A stretch of DNA of 8,476 nt from Zetaproteobacteria bacterium (lineage in GTDB: Bacteria; Pseudomonadota; Alphaproteobacteria; Micavibrionales; Micavibrionaceae): contig NVXI01000008.1 in the NCBI GenBank assembly GCA_002747015.1, positions 5,778 to 14,253 of the forward strand, written 5' to 3'. Below the pieces are notes generated by a model. The model made no database searches. It saw nothing but the letters and a program-made list of their open reading frames with translations, and had not been told where the DNA came from. Numbering within the stretch: the first letter of the stretch is position 1; every line of letters starts with the position of its first letter. Positions 5,017 to 8,476 of the stretch are shown in pieces. The position numbers and the translations under genes were made by a program.

Positions 5017-5331
5017 ATGAAATACGACTTATTGCACATCCAAGGGAAACCTTATGTTCTTGTGCCATTGCATGATTACCGAGAAATAAGCTCAACAGGT
5101 ACGGATAGTGCGCTGCCCAATGAAGTCTTGGACGAACTTTCCGCACAGCAAAGCCATCCCATTAGAATTATCCGTAAATTCCGTGAAATGACCCAAGCTG
5201 ATTTAGCAGAGGCCTCTGGCATCTCAAGGCCCTATCTCACAGAAATAGAAACAGGGAAAAAAGACGGCTCTATTCGTGCGCTGAAATCTTTGGCCGAAGG
5301 CTTAGGCGTTACTATCGGGGATATTACTTAA
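5017..5331 (+). CDS. XRE-family helix-turn-helix regulator
   Basis: The 104-residue product has an N-terminal segment (1-22, MKYDLLHIQG...VPLHDYR) like the start of some antitoxin-type proteins, a linker, and a C-terminal Cro/C1-type DNA-binding domain at about 48-103. The recognition part is TQADLAEASGISRPYLTEIE (59-78), with conserved Q60, A64, G68, S70, Y73, E76 and G80. AAAGGA (5004-5009) gives seven-base spacing to ATG 5017. Palindromes in its promoter suggest autorepression. HigA and other antitoxins share this build, but no toxin gene adjoins it: the upstream gene is the lpxR-like gene and the downstream one is convergent metC. I therefore call it a solitary regulator. It might also control the lpxR-like gene, but nothing shows that directly. 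Confidence 0.9.
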   Translation: MKYDLLHIQGKPYVLVPLHDYREISSTGTDSALPNEVLDELSAQQSHPIRIIRKFREMTQADLAEASGISRPYLTEIETGKKDGSIRALKSLAEGLGVTIGDIT

Positions 5332-5343
5332 TACAAAGAACCC

Positions 5344-5361
5344 AACCTAAGTCTTTAGGTT
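5344..5361. terminator. Hairpin between the convergent XRE and metC genes
   Basis: AACCTAA (5344-5350) and TTAGGTT (5355-5361) form a perfect 7-bp stem with a four-base loop, overlapping the metC stop codon and lying 13 bases after the XRE stop. Only two G-C pairs are present, and there is no T run on either side. It may slow or end transcription from both genes, but it is not a canonical rho-independent terminator. Confidence 0.3.
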
Positions 5362-6513
5362 TAAAATTCCCTGTTCCAAATCAGCAATAAGATCCTTCGG
5401 ATTTTCGTTACCAATTTGAAAACGAATAAACATGCCTTCTTGCGTCCAATCACTGCGATAGGATTTCATGTCCTGAGGCTGGATCAGGCTTTCATACCCG
5501 CCCCAGCTGCTACCTACGGGGAATAACGTCAATGAATCTACAAAACGCGCAATATCATCCCTTTTATATTCAGGTTTGAACAGCACACTAAACACACCAT
5601 TTGCACCAGAGAAGTCACGTTTCCACGTATCATGACCACGATTGGTTTCAAGAACGGGAGAGTATAGGGCTTGCACTTCTCTGCGTCCTTCAAACCATGC
5701 CAAAATTGAATGCATGTTCTTTTCGGCGTAACTCAGACGCATTTCCAATGTACGTAAACCGCGTAATGATAAGTATAAATCCTCAGCGCCCGCGCATGTC
5801 CCAAGGTTCATCGCGCAAGATTTCAACACCTTATAACGTGTTTCAGTATCAGCAACGGCCACACCTAAATTGACATCAGAATGCCCGCCCAAATATTTTG
5901 CCGCAGATTGCACCGATATATTAACCCCATGTTCAAGCGGGCGAAATAAAACACCAGCAGAATACGTATTATCCATAACGGTGAGAATATCATTCTCTTT
6001 TGCGACCTTAACAATTGCAGGAACATCCTGAACCTCAAATGTTGCGGAACCAGGAGATTCCAGATAAATGACCGATGTGTTTTCGCGGATCAAGTCTTTA
6101 ATCCCTGCGCCTATCATCGGGTCATAATACTCAACCTCGACACCAAATGATCGAAGCTGCTTATTCGCGAAAAATCGTGTCGGCGGATAACATGTATCAA
6201 CCATCAAAATATGATCCCCTGATTTCACAAAAGCCAATAATGTCGTCGAAATAGCAGCCATGCCACTGGAGGCGGTAATGGCATGAAACCCGCCCTCAAG
6301 CTCGGCCATTGCCCCCTCGAAAGCATCGCTCAACGGGTTATTAATACGACCATAACGAAATTTTGTTTTAGGATCGAAATATGCCTCCAAATCCTTATAC
6401 AAGATCGTGGATGCACGACAAATTGGTGGATTAACAACACCAAAATAATCCTCTGGCTTACGCCCTGCATGCATCAACTTGGTTTCTCTGTAATATGCTG
6501 ATTTATCGTCCAT
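5347..6513 (-). CDS. metC: Cystathionine beta-lyase (PLP enzyme)
   Basis: The 388-residue product is a Cys/Met-metabolism PLP enzyme of the cystathionine beta-lyase type, which cleaves cystathionine to homocysteine, pyruvate and ammonia in methionine synthesis. PLP-binding marks are SSGMAA (82-87), RYGRINNP (53-60), the aspartate in VMDNTYSAG (179-187) and the Schiff-base lysine K206 in SAAKYLGGHSD (203-213). GSSWGGYESLI near the C terminus is typical of proteobacterial MetC. Full length for the family (about 390). ATG 6513 is preferred: AAGGA then has six-base spacing, whereas the in-frame ATG 6519 directly abuts AAGGA. That ribosome site overlaps the stop codon of the upstream amidase gene, which implies translational coupling. 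A cystathionine gamma-type specificity cannot be fully excluded from sequence alone. Confidence 0.92.
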   Translation of the reverse strand: MDDKSAYYRETKLMHAGRKPEDYFGVVNPPICRASTILYKDLEAYFDPKTKFRYGRINNPLSDAFEGAMAELEGGFHAITASSGMAAISTTLLAFVKSGDHILMVDTCYPPTRFFANKQLRSFGVEVEYYDPMIGAGIKDLIRENTSVIYLESPGSATFEVQDVPAIVKVAKENDILTVMDNTYSAGVLFRPLEHGVNISVQSAAKYLGGHSDVNLGVAVADTETRYKVLKSCAMNLGTCAGAEDLYLSLRGLRTLEMRLSYAEKNMHSILAWFEGRREVQALYSPVLETNRGHDTWKRDFSGANGVFSVLFKPEYKRDDIARFVDSLTLFPVGSSWGGYESLIQPQDMKSYRSDWTQEGMFIRFQIGNENPKDLIADLEQGILNLKT

Positions 6514-6522
6514 AATCATTCC

Positions 6523-7347
6523 TTAAGTCGTATAATCTCTATCATGTTTAAGCGCAGGAATAGAAGAGCGCGCCTTATTTACCGCCTCTATATCTAAATC
6601 TGCAAGAATAACACCTTCATCATCATCTATTTGTGCGATGACATGACCCCACGGATCAATAATCATCGAATGACCATATGTTTTGCGTCCACCTTCATGA
6701 TCCCCCACTTGCCCCGAAGCCAAAACATAACTGCCGGTTTCAATGGCACGTGCACGCAATAGGACCTCCCAATGTGCCTGCCCTGTCGGAACAGTAAAAG
6801 CCGAAGGAATACACATAATATTCGCACCATTTTGCGCAAGAGAACGATAAAGATAAGCAAAGCGAAGATCGTAACAAATACTCAATCCCGCAGTGAACTC
6901 CTTATCAATAACAGAGGTAACGGCGCGATTCCCTGGCTCCATAATATCACTTTCACAGTATGTTTCGCCGTTTGCCAACGCCACATCAAAGAGATGGATT
7001 TTATCGTATATAGCCGCGATAGAACCATCCCCTGAGAACAAGAATGATCGGTTGATAAGTTTTTCCTTATCCGTTTTAATCGCCATAGAGCCAATCAATA
7101 AAGTAATGCCCAGCTCACGCGCCAGACTTGCGAAAAAAGGCACGCCGACGTGCTGCTCTTGCGATTTTACACTCTCTAATTTCAGCTCAGATGGGAAACG
7201 AATATGGCACGTATTCTCAGGCGTTGTAACAAAAGAAGCCCCCTTTGCCACGGCCTCCCGAACGAAACACGCCGCCTTTTCCAAGTTATCTTGAATATCA
7301 GGGCCACTTGTCATTTGTACACAAGCAACCTTCAAAATGTTAGCCAT
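6523..7347 (-). CDS. Carbon-nitrogen hydrolase, NIT1-like amidase
   Basis: The 274-residue product is a nitrilase-superfamily carbon-nitrogen hydrolase. The Glu-Lys-Cys catalytic triad is E44 (TTPENT), K116 (YDKIHLFDV) and C158 (SICYDLRF). FDV after the lysine and YDLRFAYLYRSLAQNGA are typical of the NIT1/YbeM branch, whose studied members hydrolyse deaminated glutathione to alpha-ketoglutarate and cysteinylglycine, a metabolite-repair step. The full length matches the family. ATG 7347 overlaps the end of grxC by 8 bases (ATGGCTAA), so translation is probably coupled; no separate ribosome site is needed or evident. The metC ribosome site overlaps its own stop. Sitting directly beside a glutaredoxin supports a glutathione role, though omega-amidase or another amide substrate remains possible. 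Confidence 0.9.
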   Translation of the reverse strand: MANILKVACVQMTSGPDIQDNLEKAACFVREAVAKGASFVTTPENTCHIRFPSELKLESVKSQEQHVGVPFFASLARELGITLLIGSMAIKTDKEKLINRSFLFSGDGSIAAIYDKIHLFDVALANGETYCESDIMEPGNRAVTSVIDKEFTAGLSICYDLRFAYLYRSLAQNGANIMCIPSAFTVPTGQAHWEVLLRARAIETGSYVLASGQVGDHEGGRKTYGHSMIIDPWGHVIAQIDDDEGVILADLDIEAVNKARSSIPALKHDRDYTT

Positions 7348-7597
7348 TTAAAAGCCCGTCCAATTTCCCTTGCGCATCCAGTGCATGCAATTCATCGCAA
7401 CCGCCATAATGTTTATCATTAATAAAAATTTGCGGAACCGATTTTGGCCCGCCTGTACGCTCTATCATTTTGGCACGCGCCGCGTCATCACCAGTAATAT
7501 CGTAATCGGTGTATTCCACGCCCTTAGAATCAAGCAACGCCTTTGCGCGCACACAATACGGACATGTAGACCATGTATAGATTTCTATTTTCACCAT
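7340..7597 (-). CDS. grxC: Glutaredoxin 3 (GrxC)
   Basis: The 85-residue product is a classical dithiol glutaredoxin: a cytosolic thioredoxin-fold protein that uses glutathione to reduce disulfides and mixed disulfides. The active site is C12-P-Y-C15 in WSTCPYC. The cis-proline is P55 in SVPQIF. GGCDEL (65-70) is the glutathione-binding end of the fold and includes the extra cysteine C67 common in GrxC. Length is exactly that of GrxC. A longer reading from 7684 would add 29 unrelated residues. ATG 7597 has AGGAG eight bases upstream and is clearly the start. The gene overlaps the following amidase by 8 bases. The 83-base gap upstream separates it from comF, and I see no convincing promoter in it. 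Confidence 0.96.
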   Translation of the reverse strand: MVKIEIYTWSTCPYCVRAKALLDSKGVEYTDYDITGDDAARAKMIERTGGPKSVPQIFINDKHYGGCDELHALDAQGKLDGLLNG

Positions 7598-7680
7598 TTT
7601 TTTATCTCCTAATATATACTCAGAACGATGGACTCTAACACGACATAATGAAAAAAATATAGTGCTTAATACTCTACAAA

Positions 7681-8442
7681 TCAATAATCATAAACAACAC
7701 GTGCCAGCGTCAAAACATGCACCTGCTTCACGCCATAAGAATATAAGATTTTTGCGCACTCATTCACGGTGGCGCCAGTCGTTAAAACATCATCAACCAA
7801 AACCACAGTTTTATCCTTTAAAAGCGCCCTATACTTAAATGGCACATCAAAAGCGGCATGAACATTTTTCGCGCGCTCATCACTTTTTAAGTGCCCTTGG
7901 CTTGGCGTTGCGCGCACACGTTTTAATGCCATAGGTAAATGTGTGACATCCACAGATTTTGATAACGCGCCTGCGATTAAGGCCGCCTGATTATAACGCC
8001 GCACAACCAAACGCAGCGAATGCAACGGCACAGGAACCAGATAATCGGCATGTTCCAACATCTCACGCCCTACCTGCTTCAACCACGGAATAAAAGATTG
8101 TACAATATGCGTTTTATCACCATGTTTAAATCCCAAAACCAGATCACGGCTTGCATCATTATACCCAAGAGCCGCACGTGCCGACGTATAGAGAGGAGGA
8201 TTTTCTAAACACAAAATACAACACGTATTTTCTTCTACTTCAAACGCCAATGGTGCACCACAATGCGCACATAGCGGATCTGTAATAAACATAAGCCTAG
8301 ACCATGCCTCTTGCGAGATCATTCCTTGTAAATCAACCATATCCCCTGTGACCGGACAACGTGGTGGCAAAACAAGATTAAGACCATCGCTTAGAATCGT
8401 CTTTAATGTCGAATGTGTCTGCACATATAGCTGTTTCATCAT
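7681..8442 (-). CDS. comF: ComF-family phosphoribosyltransferase-like protein
   Basis: The 253-residue product is a ComF/GntX-family protein: an N-terminal zinc-finger-like region with C29, CAHC (58-61) and CCILC (74-78), then a type I phosphoribosyltransferase fold. LVPVPLHSLRLVVRRYNQAA (135-154) and the PRPP loop VVLVDDVLTTGAT (213-225) are diagnostic. In competent bacteria ComF is needed for DNA uptake. In other species, including most alphaproteobacteria, its exact role is unsettled; it may act on DNA processing after uptake. Two adjacent ATG codons (8442, 8439) are equally possible, with no clear ribosome site. TATAAA at 8461-8456 could be a -10 box, but its -35 would lie beyond the window. 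comF ahead of grxC and the amidase is a familiar alphaproteobacterial order. Confidence 0.92.
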   Translation of the reverse strand: MMKQLYVQTHSTLKTILSDGLNLVLPPRCPVTGDMVDLQGMISQEAWSRLMFITDPLCAHCGAPLAFEVEENTCCILCLENPPLYTSARAALGYNDASRDLVLGFKHGDKTHIVQSFIPWLKQVGREMLEHADYLVPVPLHSLRLVVRRYNQAALIAGALSKSVDVTHLPMALKRVRATPSQGHLKSDERAKNVHAAFDVPFKYRALLKDKTVVLVDDVLTTGATVNECAKILYSYGVKQVHVLTLARVVYDY

Positions 8443-8476
8443 GAATGGTCTTTAATTTATAATTCGTGCGTTTTCT

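Noticed and set aside
1..8476. CRISPR array, insertion sequence, integrase or prophage
   Set aside because: No regularly spaced repeats, transposase or integrase motifs, or attachment-site duplication of the tRNA 3' end were seen in the window.

Overview
The window looks like a stretch of chromosomal backbone from an alphaproteobacterium with an A+T-leaning genome. That placement rests on protein families and gene order: an ExoD-family membrane protein, a DsbB-type oxidoreductase, the alphaproteobacterial form of an HNH endonuclease, and the run comF - grxC - nitrilase-like amidase. I see no transposase, integrase, phage gene or CRISPR array. No gene is obviously broken. Only the window edges cut anything off: the tRNA 3' flank on the left and the comF promoter on the right.

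Left part (1-2100). A tRNA-Leu(CAA) is read leftwards from a consensus -10 box. Next is a rightward pair, exoD-like and dsbB, 19 bases apart and probably one operon for envelope functions. Facing it are two leftward genes for small membrane proteins. One is 39 residues long and was found by reading the gap after dsbB. The other is 119 residues long and ends at a good rho-independent terminator. Their first 30 residues align without a gap, so they appear to be paralogues sharing an N-terminal module whose function I do not know. The 39-residue gene starts inside an 11-bp inverted repeat.

Middle (2300-5340). An HNH endonuclease gene is read leftwards from an extended -10 promoter. Its leader of about 120 bases carries a possible 33-codon upstream ORF and a hairpin that would hide the ribosome binding site. 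Beyond it come a serine carboxylesterase (leftward), then divergently an LpxR-like outer-membrane lipid A 3'-O-deacylase and a small XRE-type repressor. The repressor promoter contains palindromes that look like its own operator.

Right part (5347-8476). Leftward genes run comF, grxC, a nitrilase/NIT1-like amidase and metC. grxC and the amidase overlap by 8 bases. The metC ribosome binding site overlaps the amidase stop codon, so the last three are probably one translationally coupled unit concerned with thiols: glutaredoxin, likely repair of deaminated glutathione, and cystathionine cleavage. comF is separated from grxC by 83 bases.

Most of the window is ordinary. The parts most worth following up are the paired small membrane proteins and the structured leader of the shorter one, then the HNH leader.
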